The notes below the pieces were generated by a model that was given only the letters and a program-made list of their open reading frames with translations, ran no database searches and had not been told where the DNA came from. Below, piece after piece: positions 1-7,326 of a DNA stretch of 64,000 nucleotides. How positions within the stretch are numbered: the stretch's first letter is position 1; the number at the start of each line of letters is the position of its first letter. Source of the stretch: Prado023 sp963753075. GTDB taxonomy: Bacteria; Actinomycetota; Actinomycetes; S36-B12; CAIYMF01. The position numbers and the translations under genes are program-made. The DNA lies in assembly GCA_963753075.1 (NCBI GenBank), contig CAVWAR010000002.1, forward strand, positions 930,001 through 994,000, read 5' to 3'.

Positions 1-318
1 GACGAGTTCGGCATCGCGCTCGACCACGAGGTTGCGGGTGCGCGGGCGGGTGGCGCTGGCGAATCGCGCCAGGGACATCGCGCCACCACCGAGGTGTACG
101 ACCCGCAGCGGTCCGGGCGGCAGCAGGTCGATGATGTGGCCGATCCGCCGCATGTACTCGAACGCCAGCCGGTCCGGCTGCTCGAGGTCCACGTGCGACT
201 GCTGGGTGCCCGCGATCAGGAGCGTCCAGCCCCCGGGCAGATCGGGATCCGGCACCAGGCTCGCCTCGCCCCCGGCGACCGCGCGGGTCACGGTGCCGCG
301 CAGCGCCCGACGTCCCAT
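1..318 (-). CDS. Spermidine synthase-like protein, N-terminal part (cut by window edge)
   Basis: The minus strand encodes 106 residues running off the left edge, beginning MGRRALRGTVTRAV. The stretch GTQQSHVDLEQPDRLAFEY is followed by RRIGHIIDLLPPG, LRVVHLGGGAMSLARF and NLVVERDAEL. This matches the start of the SAM-binding fold of the spermidine/spermine synthase-like family, with LHLGGG-type glycine loop and acidic ribose-binding residue. Family members of this actinobacterial group often lack a proven polyamine role, so the substrate is not assigned. The gene is divergent from trxA. Overlapping plus-strand frames show no family resemblance and are treated as shadows. The 3' end lies outside the window. 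Confidence 0.72.
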   Translation of the reverse strand, partial: MGRRALRGTVTRAVAGGEASLVPDPDLPGGWTLLIAGTQQSHVDLEQPDRLAFEYMRRIGHIIDLLPPGPLRVVHLGGGAMSLARFASATRPRTRNLVVERDAELV

Positions 319-458
319 GGGCCACCATTGTCCATGAGCGTGGCCGCCCGCTGTGGCTGCAGCGACCCGGCCACGGAATATTCGGCGCGGCAGGTGTGGT
401 TGCGTACCTACCGGGGTATAGGCCCCACGTACGCGACGCCGACTGCTAGGAACCGACT

Positions 459-830
459 ATGTCAACTGTGACCCTGACCGCAACTGACTTCGAGACGACC
501 GTCCTCGAGAACGACATCGTCCTCGTCGACTTCTGGGCCGAGTGGTGCGGACCGTGCCGGAACTTCGCCCCGGTCTTCGAGGCGGCCTCCAAGGAGCACT
601 CCGATGTGATCTTCGGCAAGGTCGACACCGAGGCCGAGCAGGCGCTCGCTGGGGCTGCCCAGATCACCTCGATCCCGACCCTGATGGCTTTCCGTGAGGG
701 CGTTCTCGTCTTCGCCCAGCCCGGTGCCCTGGCCGCACCGCAGCTCGAGCAGGTCATCGACGCCGTCCGCGGCCTCGACATGGAGCAGGTCCGGTCCGAA
801 ATCGCCGCTCAGACCGGCGATCCGCAGTAA
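459..830 (+). CDS. trxA: Thioredoxin
   Basis: A 123-residue thioredoxin, the cytoplasmic dithiol-disulfide reductant fed by thioredoxin reductase. The active site WCGPC has cysteines 30 and 33, after the usual VLVDFWAEWC strand. The cis-proline segment SIPTLMAF is present. Length is close to the usual 105-120 residues. The start ATG is preceded by AGGA at a suitable distance; TAGGAA six bases upstream also resembles the leaderless -10 pattern, so the mode of initiation is open. It is a single-gene unit followed by two hairpins before the convergent DUF4349 gene. The C-terminal tail (GLDMEQVRSEIAAQTGDPQ) is slightly extended. Confidence 0.95.
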   Translation: MSTVTLTATDFETTVLENDIVLVDFWAEWCGPCRNFAPVFEAASKEHSDVIFGKVDTEAEQALAGAAQITSIPTLMAFREGVLVFAQPGALAAPQLEQVIDAVRGLDMEQVRSEIAAQTGDPQ

Positions 831-840
831 CGTCTCAGAT

Positions 841-863
841 GCCCGAACCGTTGCGGTTCGGGC
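841..863 (+). terminator. Hairpin after trxA
   Basis: Perfect 9-bp inverted repeat (gcccgaacc / ggttcgggc) with a 5-base loop, beginning 10 bases after the trxA stop. No T-run follows. Likely transcription terminator for trxA. Confidence 0.6.
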
Positions 864-907
864 GGATCGTCCCCAAGGCCCCCGACCGGGCCGGGGACGA
901 CGCATGG

Positions 908-946
908 CGAAGGCTCGTCGCCCCTCGACCCGGTGACGAGCCTTCG
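908..946. terminator. Second hairpin between convergent genes
   Basis: Perfect 12-bp inverted repeat (cgaaggctcgtc / gacgagccttcg) with a 15-base loop, between trxA (plus) and the DUF4349 gene (minus). Its position suits a bidirectional terminator. Confidence 0.6.
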
Positions 947-999
947 TCATGTCCGCAGCCCCCCGCGTCTGCCCATCAGCCCAGGCGGGGCCGGGGGCA

Positions 1000-2250
1000 T
1001 CAGCCGAGGTCGTCGCCAGTCGGCTCGGCGCCGGACGCCGGGCGGGCGGCCTGATCGGCCTTGCGGCGCTGGCGGCGCCGGACCCACCAGATGATCCCGC
1101 CGGCCACCAGCAGTGGCGACACGATGAGCAGGGCGTTGCCCAGCCAGGCCCAGAACTGGCTGAGGCCCTCGACGAACGACTCCCACCAGGTCTGCTCGGG
1201 CGCCGGCTCCACCGTGCCCCTGGCGTCCTCAGGGCTCATCAGCGTGAGGCTGATCTGGCTCATGGCGGTCTGGTTGGCCAGGTTGCGCTGCTGGGCGATC
1301 AGCGAGTCGAGCTGGGCCTGGCGTGAGGCGATGGCCTGCTCCAGGGCGATCACGTCACCGACATCCTTCGCGGAGTCCATCAGCGCGGTCAGCCGGGCCA
1401 GCGAGGCCTCGAGCGCAGCGATCCGGGCGTCCACATCAGCCTTCTGGGCGCCGACGTCGTAGGAGGACTGCTGCATCTGGACGACCTCGCCGGTGGCCCG
1501 CGCCGCGGCCACGGCCTTGTCGTAGTTGTCCACGGGGACCTGGACGGACAGCCAGACACCCGGTCCGCTGGGATACCACGGGTAGGGGTAGGGCATCGAC
1601 ACGTCACTGCGCGCGAACTCGGCACCATCGACATACGGCTGCGGCTGGTTCGACCCCTCCGTGATGACCGTCTCCGAGGTGACCCTGCCTCCCAGTGCCA
1701 GGATCGTCGCGACGAAGGCGTCGCGCTCAGCCTCGATGTCCTCGGTGCCGACAAGCAGGTTGGCCGAGCGCACGAGGCTCTCGTCGGCCACCTCCTGGGT
1801 GCCGACCGATCCCGGGGCCGTGTTGCCCACAGATTCCTCGGCGATCGCATCGGGCGCCATCAGTGCGCCGCCGTCGGATTCGGTGGCCATGTCCCGCGAC
1901 TGCTCACCGACGGCCGGGTCCCCGCCGGCCATGATGGACTCGCTGGCCGTCATCGCGGTGGAGTCATCCGACCCGGACAGCCCGGGCAGTACCGTCGGGG
2001 TGGCCAGGGCCAGCGCGGCTGCTGCGGCAGCGACGAGCAGGGCCGGCTGCCAGTGCCGGTGCAGCCACGAGGGGTGATCGACCTCGTGGTCACCGTCGGG
2101 CTGTGCTGGCTGCGCCCGGGCAGCGTCGGCCATGACCCGGTCGAGCAGGTGGGCTGGGGCCTCCATCGTGGCCCCTGCCTCGGGGTCGCTTGCGGCAAGG
2201 AGCGCGCGCAGCTGCTCGTCGGCGTGCTCGTCGGTGCTCTGCGTGTTCAT
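1000..2250 (-). CDS. DUF4349-family membrane protein, partner of ECF sigma factor
   Basis: A 416-residue membrane protein. An acidic N-terminal region of about 70 residues precedes a membrane segment (QPALLVAAAAAALALA). The extracytoplasmic part carries the DUF4349 region (LVRSANLLVGTEDIEAERDAF) and a coiled coil with alternating Ala/Glu/Leu. A C-terminal membrane segment (LLIVSPLLVAGGIIWWV) is followed by a basic tail. Start ATG 2250 is chosen because GGAGGA lies four bases upstream; ATG 2253 is the alternative. It overlaps the stop of the sigma gene in an ATGATGA junction, so the two are translationally coupled. An N-in membrane protein coupled to an ECF sigma suggests an anti-sigma role, but this is inferred from position and no anti-sigma zinc motif is visible. 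Confidence 0.75.
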   Translation of the reverse strand: MNTQSTDEHADEQLRALLAASDPEAGATMEAPAHLLDRVMADAARAQPAQPDGDHEVDHPSWLHRHWQPALLVAAAAAALALATPTVLPGLSGSDDSTAMTASESIMAGGDPAVGEQSRDMATESDGGALMAPDAIAEESVGNTAPGSVGTQEVADESLVRSANLLVGTEDIEAERDAFVATILALGGRVTSETVITEGSNQPQPYVDGAEFARSDVSMPYPYPWYPSGPGVWLSVQVPVDNYDKAVAAARATGEVVQMQQSSYDVGAQKADVDARIAALEASLARLTALMDSAKDVGDVIALEQAIASRQAQLDSLIAQQRNLANQTAMSQISLTLMSPEDARGTVEPAPEQTWWESFVEGLSQFWAWLGNALLIVSPLLVAGGIIWWVRRRQRRKADQAARPASGAEPTGDDLG

Positions 2251-2864
2251 CATTCCTCCGAGCCGGTGGCCGTGCTGGGGGTGGGAAGTGTGGGGGTGGG
2301 AAGGGGATCGGTCGGGCCAGGTGGATCGTCGATGCCCGGTCCGCTCATGCCGCGGGCGACAAGGGCCGCCCGTAGCCGCGCCCGGGCCCGATGCATCCGC
2401 GTTCGCGCGGTGCCGGGCGAGCAGTCCAGCACCTCGGCGATCTCCGCGGGCCCGAGCTGCTCCCATGCCCACAGGCGCAGGAGCTCCGCATCGGACTCAG
2501 AGAGGTCGTCGAGGGCCGCACCGACCACATCCTTGGCCGCGGCGGAGTCCACGACCTGCTGGGCGGGGTCGAGCTCGGTGGTCCGCAGGGGCTGGACGGT
2601 CGCCAACTTGGAGCCGAGTCGGGTCCGTCGTGACTCGGTGCGGATCACATGCGCGATCACGTTGCCGGCGGTCGCGTAGAGCCAGGGGAGGGCCTCCTCG
2701 GGCACGACGTCGCGGCGCCGCCATGCGGTGGCGAACACCTCCACCACGACGTCCTCGGCGTCCTCAGCGGAGTCCAGCCGTCGTCGGGCGTAGGCCAGTA
2801 CTGCCCCCGAGTACCGTCCGAAGAGGTCGGTCAACCACTCGTCCGCGATCTGATCGGTGCCCAT
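2250..2864 (-). CDS. ECF-type RNA polymerase sigma factor
   Basis: A 204-residue sigma-70 family factor of the extracytoplasmic-function size class. Region 2 spans roughly residues 10-75 (LFGRYSGAVLAYARRRL, then DAEDVVVEVFATAWRR). Region 4 spans roughly 120-175, with the helix-turn-helix LGPAEIAEVLDCSPGTARTR. There is no region 3 or region 1. The C-terminal tail is proline-rich. Such factors direct polymerase to a small regulon and are usually held by a membrane protein encoded next to them; here that is the overlapping DUF4349 gene. Whether it controls its own promoter cannot be told. Confidence 0.9.
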   Translation of the reverse strand: MGTDQIADEWLTDLFGRYSGAVLAYARRRLDSAEDAEDVVVEVFATAWRRRDVVPEEALPWLYATAGNVIAHVIRTESRRTRLGSKLATVQPLRTTELDPAQQVVDSAAAKDVVGAALDDLSESDAELLRLWAWEQLGPAEIAEVLDCSPGTARTRMHRARARLRAALVARGMSGPGIDDPPGPTDPLPTPTLPTPSTATGSEE

Positions 2865-2926
2865 ACCCCTATGTTCCCGCCCAGGCCCTCTGCGTTACAG
2901 GACCATTCGGGGCAGGGGTGTCGTGC

Positions 2927-4567
2927 CTACTCGCCGAGGGCTGCCGACACCACCTCGCGCGCCTCGCTCTGGATGAGGGCGAGGTGCTCGGGCCCGAGGA
3001 ACGACTCCGCATAGATCTTGTAGACATCCTCGGTGCCTGAGGGACGGGCAGCGAACCATCCGTTCTCCGTGGTCACCTTGAGTCCGCCGATCTTCGCACC
3101 GTTGCCCGGTGCCTCGGTCAGCTTGGCGGTGATCGCCTCCCCGGCGAGCTCGGTGGCGGTCACCTGGTCCGGTGACAGGCTGGCCAGCTTGGCCTTCTGC
3201 TCGCGGGTGGCCGGCGCGTCCACACGTGCGTAGGCCGGCGTACCGTGCGCGGCGGTGAGGTCCGCGTAGTGCTCCGAGGGGTCCTTGCCGGTCACGGCCG
3301 TGATCTCGGAGCTGAGCAGCGTGAGCAGGATCCCATCCTTGTCCGTCGTCCAGACGGTTCCGTCCTTGCGCAGGAAGGACGCCCCAGCGGACTCCTCGCC
3401 GCCGAATCCGAACGAGCCGTCGATCAGGCCGGGCACGAACCACTTGAACCCGACAGGTACTTCGACGAGCCGTCGCCCGAGGTCCGCGGCGACGCGGTCG
3501 ATCATCGACGAGCTCACGAGCGTCTTGCCCACAGCGGCATCCGCACGCCAACCGGGCCGGTTCGCGTACAGGTACTGGATCGCCACGGACAGGTAGTGGT
3601 TGGGGTTCATCAGGCCGGCCCCGGGCGTGACGATGCCGTGCCGGTCGGCATCGGCGTCGTTGCCGAACGCCACCCGGTACTGGTCCTTCAGGGCCACCAG
3701 CGAGGCCATCGCGAACGGCGACGAGCAGTCCATCCGGATCTTGCCGTCCCAATCCAGGGTCATGAAGCGCCAGGTCGGGTCCACCCTGGGGTTCACGACA
3801 GTCAGGTCCAGCCCGTGCATCTCGGCGATGTAGCCGTAGTAGTCCACCGCCGCGCCACCCATGGGGTCAGCGCCCAGCTTCAGCCCGGCGTCGCGCACCG
3901 CATCGAGGTTCAGCACGTTGGGCAGGTCCCGGGAGTAGGCGTCGAGGAAGTCATACGTGCTGGTGCTGTCCAGGGCCAGCGCCGTGGCCAGGGGGATCCG
4001 CTTCACCCCCGCCATGCCGGCGGCGATCAGCGCGTTCGCGCGGTCCTGGATCCAGCCGGTGGCCTCACTGCTGGCAGGTCCGCCGTCCGGCGGGTTGTAC
4101 TTGAACCCTCCGTCGGTCGGGGGGTTGTGCGAGGGGGTGACCACGATGCCGTCAGCCAGTCCAGTGCTGCGCCCGCGGTTGTACGCGAGGATGGCGTGGC
4201 TCAGGGCGGGCGTCGGCGTGTAGCCGTCGCGGCTGTCGATGCGGATCTCGACGTCGTTTGCGGCCAGCACCTCGAGCGCCGACACCCAGGCAGGCTCCGA
4301 GAGCCCGTGGGTGTCCTTGGCCAGGAAGAGCGGGCCATCGGTCCCCTGCATCGTGCGGTACTCCACGATCGCCTGCGTGGTGGCGAGGATGTGCAGCTCG
4401 TTGAACGAGGTGCGCAGGCTCGTGCCGCGGTGACCGGAGGTCCCGAAGGCGACCCGTTGGTCGATGTTGTCGGTGTCGGGCTCGTCGGCGTAGTAGAGCG
4501 TGATCAGCTTGGCGACGTCGACGAGGTCGGAATCCTGGGCCGGAAGTCCGGCGCGCTCGTGGGTCAT
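2927..4567 (-). CDS. pgm: Alpha-D-glucose phosphate-specific phosphoglucomutase
   Basis: A 546-residue phosphoglucomutase interconverting glucose 1-phosphate and glucose 6-phosphate, linking glycolysis with glycogen and cell-wall sugar nucleotides. FGTSGHRGTS begins at residue 41. The phosphoserine loop is VVTPSHNPPTDGG, with Ser146. The metal loop is NDADADRHG and the sugar-recognition loop is GGEESAG. A phosphate-binding ARPSGTEDVYK lies near the C terminus. Length fits the family's usual 545-550. The start ATG 4567 has AGGAG upstream on the minus strand; the open frame extends farther, but the upstream residues are not family-like. It is divergent from the LCP gene. Confidence 0.95.
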   Translation of the reverse strand: MTHERAGLPAQDSDLVDVAKLITLYYADEPDTDNIDQRVAFGTSGHRGTSLRTSFNELHILATTQAIVEYRTMQGTDGPLFLAKDTHGLSEPAWVSALEVLAANDVEIRIDSRDGYTPTPALSHAILAYNRGRSTGLADGIVVTPSHNPPTDGGFKYNPPDGGPASSEATGWIQDRANALIAAGMAGVKRIPLATALALDSTSTYDFLDAYSRDLPNVLNLDAVRDAGLKLGADPMGGAAVDYYGYIAEMHGLDLTVVNPRVDPTWRFMTLDWDGKIRMDCSSPFAMASLVALKDQYRVAFGNDADADRHGIVTPGAGLMNPNHYLSVAIQYLYANRPGWRADAAVGKTLVSSSMIDRVAADLGRRLVEVPVGFKWFVPGLIDGSFGFGGEESAGASFLRKDGTVWTTDKDGILLTLLSSEITAVTGKDPSEHYADLTAAHGTPAYARVDAPATREQKAKLASLSPDQVTATELAGEAITAKLTEAPGNGAKIGGLKVTTENGWFAARPSGTEDVYKIYAESFLGPEHLALIQSEAREVVSAALGE

Positions 4568-4717
4568 GGCATCTCCTGGTCCTCGGTGGTGGCGGCAGGC
4601 CACGCACGAGCCTCCACAGTATTGAAGGCCATGCCCGGCGGCGCGTTGAGCGGACTCCTGGCGGACGGCATGTGGGATCTGCTCGGGGTCGGTCCGGGGG
4701 CATGGCATCATTGCCCG

Positions 4718-5971
4718 ATGACTGGCTCGACCCTCTACCGGCGCCTGCCCAACGGCTCCTGGGCATCGCAGCGGGAGGACCCCCCAGGTGCGCCGGGGGA
4801 CCCGTCGGGTGGGTCCGGGGCGGCCGTCGGGGCAGCTGCCGGTGTCGCGGTGGCCGGCGGTGCAGCTGCGCTCGGTGCTGCTGCTGCCGCCGCCCAGCCT
4901 GCCGCCGGTGCCGCGCAACCCGCAGCAGGTGCCCAGCCCGCGCCCGTCGCGCCGCAACCGCAGGCCCAGCCGGTCAAGTCCCGACGCCGTCGGGGCTCAT
5001 GGCGCACGGTCCGCAGGGTCCTGATGTGGGCGGCGATCGCCTACGCGGCGTGGTTGGTGTTCCTGGCGATCTACTCGGCCTTCGCGCTGGACAAGGCCGA
5101 CGCACTGTCGCCGGACCCGATCGCGCAGACCGATGGCTCCGTGTGGCTGCTCGTGGGCTCCGACAGCCGCGACGGCCTGACCAAGAAGGAGCAGCGGCGC
5201 CTGAGGACCGGTGACACCGAGGGCCAGCGCACGGACACGATCATGCTGGTCCACCAGAGCATCGGTTCCGCGCCCACGCTGATCTCGATCCCTCGGGACT
5301 CCTGGGTGACGATCCCGGCACACACCGCGGGCGATGGGACCCAGACGGAGGCCCGCGGCGGCAAGATCAACTCCGCCTACGCCTTCGGCGGCGCCCCCCT
5401 GCTCAGCCAGACCATCGAGTACAACACCGGCCTGCACGTCGACCACTACATGGAGGTCGGCATGGGCGGGATCGTCTCCATGACCGACGCCGTCGGCGGC
5501 ATCGGGGTCTGCTTCGACAACCCCATCCAGGACGAGAACAGCGGTCTGGACGTCCAGGCGGGCTGCCAGACCCTCGATGGCGGCGAGGCGCTGGCCTGGG
5601 TGCGCATGCGCTACGCCGACCCGAAGGGCGACCTGGGCCGGATCGAGCGCCAACGGCAGTACCTGGCCCTGATGGTCGACCAGCTGCTCAGCATCCGGAC
5701 GCTGGTCAACCCGGTTCGCCAGTGGCAGATCGTCAACGCGATGCTGGACTCGGTGACGGTGGACACCGACACGGGGCTGGCCAACCTCGGGCTGTTCGGG
5801 GTGGGGATGGGTCGACTCGCGGCCGGCGGCGGCGAGGTCACCACGGTACCGATTGATGACACCGACCACTGGGAGGCCGGGCAATGGGTCATCAAGTGGG
5901 ATGCGGCTGAGTCCGACGAACTGTTCGCGTCCCTCGGCGGGGCACCGCCACAGGCCACTGTCGCCGAGTAG
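4718..5971 (+). CDS. LytR-CpsA-Psr (LCP) family cell-wall ligase
   Basis: A 417-residue LCP protein. These membrane enzymes transfer undecaprenyl-linked glycopolymers onto peptidoglycan. An Ala/Pro-rich cytoplasmic region (residues 1-90) ends in a basic cluster. One membrane helix follows (about 101-124, VLMWAAIAYAAWLVFLAI). The LCP domain contains LLVGSDSRDGL, RTDTIMLVH, SIPRDSWV and KINSAYAFGG, with the conserved aspartates and arginines that bind pyrophosphate and Mg2+. ALAWVRMRYADPKGDLGRIERQ is the family's second signature. Start ATG 4718 is preceded by CATCAT and six bases, a leaderless-type arrangement. The frame is open farther upstream but only across the antisense of pgm. Confidence 0.93.
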   Translation: MTGSTLYRRLPNGSWASQREDPPGAPGDPSGGSGAAVGAAAGVAVAGGAAALGAAAAAAQPAAGAAQPAAGAQPAPVAPQPQAQPVKSRRRRGSWRTVRRVLMWAAIAYAAWLVFLAIYSAFALDKADALSPDPIAQTDGSVWLLVGSDSRDGLTKKEQRRLRTGDTEGQRTDTIMLVHQSIGSAPTLISIPRDSWVTIPAHTAGDGTQTEARGGKINSAYAFGGAPLLSQTIEYNTGLHVDHYMEVGMGGIVSMTDAVGGIGVCFDNPIQDENSGLDVQAGCQTLDGGEALAWVRMRYADPKGDLGRIERQRQYLALMVDQLLSIRTLVNPVRQWQIVNAMLDSVTVDTDTGLANLGLFGVGMGRLAAGGGEVTTVPIDDTDHWEAGQWVIKWDAAESDELFASLGGAPPQATVAE

Positions 5972-6044
5972 CCCACGAGGCGTCCGGCTGCCCGGGCCGC
6001 CTGCCGGGGGGGCCGCGGGGTCCCGTTTCGCCTGGCCCTCCGCC

Positions 6045-6164
6045 ATGGCCACCGCGGCACCGGTTGATGCCGGGGGCAGGACCTTCCTGGGACAGCCCCG
6101 CGGGTTGTCCACCCGGTTCTTCACCGAGATGTGGGAGCGGTTCTCCTACGACGGGATGCGCGCC
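6045..6164 (+). pseudogene. N-terminal remnant of POT-family peptide transporter
   Basis: Forty codons from ATG 6045 read as the start of a proton-dependent oligopeptide transporter: RTFLGQPRGLSTRFFTEMWE, then RFSYDGMRA. This is the signature beginning of the first membrane helix of that family (GHPRGLSTLFFTEMWERFSYYGMRA type). After GMRA the resemblance stops and the frame continues as an arginine-rich shadow to 6386 across the purS start. Full-length transporters have about 450-500 residues, so over 90 percent is missing. It lies between the LCP gene and purS. It is read as the scar of a deletion. Confidence 0.75.
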
Positions 6165-6242
6165 TGGCAACGTTGGTCGGGACCACTGTGGGCGGTCAGA
6201 TCGCGCGCCGAACCTGGCCTTCGCCGTGTGCAGGCGACGCGG

Positions 6243-6261
6243 CCCCCGCATGGTGCGGGGG
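6243..6261 (+). terminator. Hairpin upstream of purS promoter
   Basis: Perfect 8-bp GC-rich inverted repeat (cccccgca / tgcggggg) with a 3-base loop. It sits just ahead of the purS -10 element and could insulate the purine operon from upstream transcription. Confidence 0.5.
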
Positions 6262-6277
6262 TGCGCAGCGGCCGAAG

Positions 6278-6283
6278 TAGGCT
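6278..6283 (+). promoter_or_regulatory. Candidate -10 element of purSQL
   Basis: TAGGCT fits the actinobacterial TAnnnT -10 pattern. It would start transcription about 30 bases before the purS GTG, leaving room for the AGGAG ribosome-binding site at 6310-6314. No clear -35 was seen. Confidence 0.4.
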
Positions 6284-6319
6284 GTGCCCAGCACTTTCGC
6301 CGCACCCCCAGGAGTTGCC

Positions 6320-6619
6320 GTGGCCCGCGTCGTCGTCGACGTCATGCTCAAGCCCGAGATCCTCGACCCGCAGGGCCGGGCGGTGATGGGGGCTCTGGAC
6401 CGGCTCGGCCTGACCGGTGTCGCGTCCGTCCGCCAGGGCAAGCGGTTCGAGCTCGAGGTCGAGGGTGAGATCGACGTGGAACTGTCCGAGCGCCTGCACG
6501 AACTGGCCGGATCGCTGCTGAGCAACCCCGTGATCGAGGACTACGAGATCTACGAGGAGGGTGACGAGGTCGGCTGCGACTGTGCCGACTGCGTCGGTGA
6601 GGCTGGGCAGCCGACTTGA
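6320..6619 (+). CDS. purS: Phosphoribosylformylglycinamidine synthase subunit PurS
   Basis: A 99-residue small subunit that helps assemble the PurL-PurQ complex converting FGAR to FGAM in purine synthesis. The family pattern VVVDVMLKPEILDPQG is at the N terminus and VRQGKRFELEVEG follows. The acidic tail (YEIYEEGDEVGCDCADC) is longer than the usual 80-85 residues and carries three cysteines. GTG 6320 is chosen because AGGAG lies five bases upstream; the open frame starts farther left without a ribosome site. It is the first gene of purS-purQ-purL, overlapping purQ. Confidence 0.93.
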   Translation: MARVVVDVMLKPEILDPQGRAVMGALDRLGLTGVASVRQGKRFELEVEGEIDVELSERLHELAGSLLSNPVIEDYEIYEEGDEVGCDCADCVGEAGQPT

Positions 6620-7326
6620 TGCGGATCGGTGTCGTGACCTTCCCGGGGTCACTCGACGATCGCGATGCCGCCCGGGCGGTCCGGATCGCCGGTGGCGAGC
6701 CGGTTGCGCTCTGGCACGCGGACGCCGACCTGAAGTCCGTGGACGCCGTGGTCCTGCCCGGTGGGTTCTCCTACGGCGACTACCTGCGGTGCGGCGCGAT
6801 CAGTCGCTTCGCGCCGGCGATGGACTCGATCATCGACGCGGCCGGGGGCGGGCTGCCGGTGCTCGGCATCTGCAACGGCTTCCAGATCCTCTGCGAGTCG
6901 CACCTGCTCCCCGGTGCCCTGACCCGCAACGCTGGGCTGCACTTCGTGTGCCGTGACCAGCAGCTCGAGATCGCCAACGCGGCCACGCCGTGGACCCGCG
7001 ACTACGAGGCCGGCGAGCGGATCGTCGTCCCGCTCAAGAACGGCGAGGGTCGCTTCCAGGCCGACGAGTCCACGCTTGACGCTCTCGAGGCCGAGGGCCG
7101 GATCATCGCCTACTACTCCGACCTGAACCCGAACGGCTCGCAGCGCGACATCGCCGGCATCTGCAACGAGGCAGGCAATGTCGTGGGCCTGATGCCGCAC
7201 CCCGAGCATGCCGTCGAGGAGCTGACCGGCCCCGGGATCGACGGGCTCGGGTTCTTCACCTCCATCCTGACCCACCTGGCCGCGGGGGGTGCCCTCGTCG
7301 GCGCCGCGCAGGGGGCACGGTCATGA
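6619..7326 (+). CDS. purQ: Phosphoribosylformylglycinamidine synthase subunit PurQ
   Basis: A 235-residue class I glutamine amidotransferase that supplies ammonia from glutamine to PurL. The nucleophile elbow is VLGICNGFQIL with the catalytic Cys. The His/Glu pair is in GLMPHPEHAVEE. The oxyanion strand is VLPGGFSYGDYLR. The ATG overlaps the purS TGA by one base, and the 3' end overlaps purL as ATGA, so translation of the three subunits is coupled. The size is normal for the family. Confidence 0.97.
   Translation: MRIGVVTFPGSLDDRDAARAVRIAGGEPVALWHADADLKSVDAVVLPGGFSYGDYLRCGAISRFAPAMDSIIDAAGGGLPVLGICNGFQILCESHLLPGALTRNAGLHFVCRDQQLEIANAATPWTRDYEAGERIVVPLKNGEGRFQADESTLDALEAEGRIIAYYSDLNPNGSQRDIAGICNEAGNVVGLMPHPEHAVEELTGPGIDGLGFFTSILTHLAAGGALVGAAQGARS

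Noticed and set aside
3245..4717. Long plus-strand open frame upstream of the LCP start
   Set aside because: It runs antisense to pgm and the translation has no family resemblance; the LCP protein begins at 4718.
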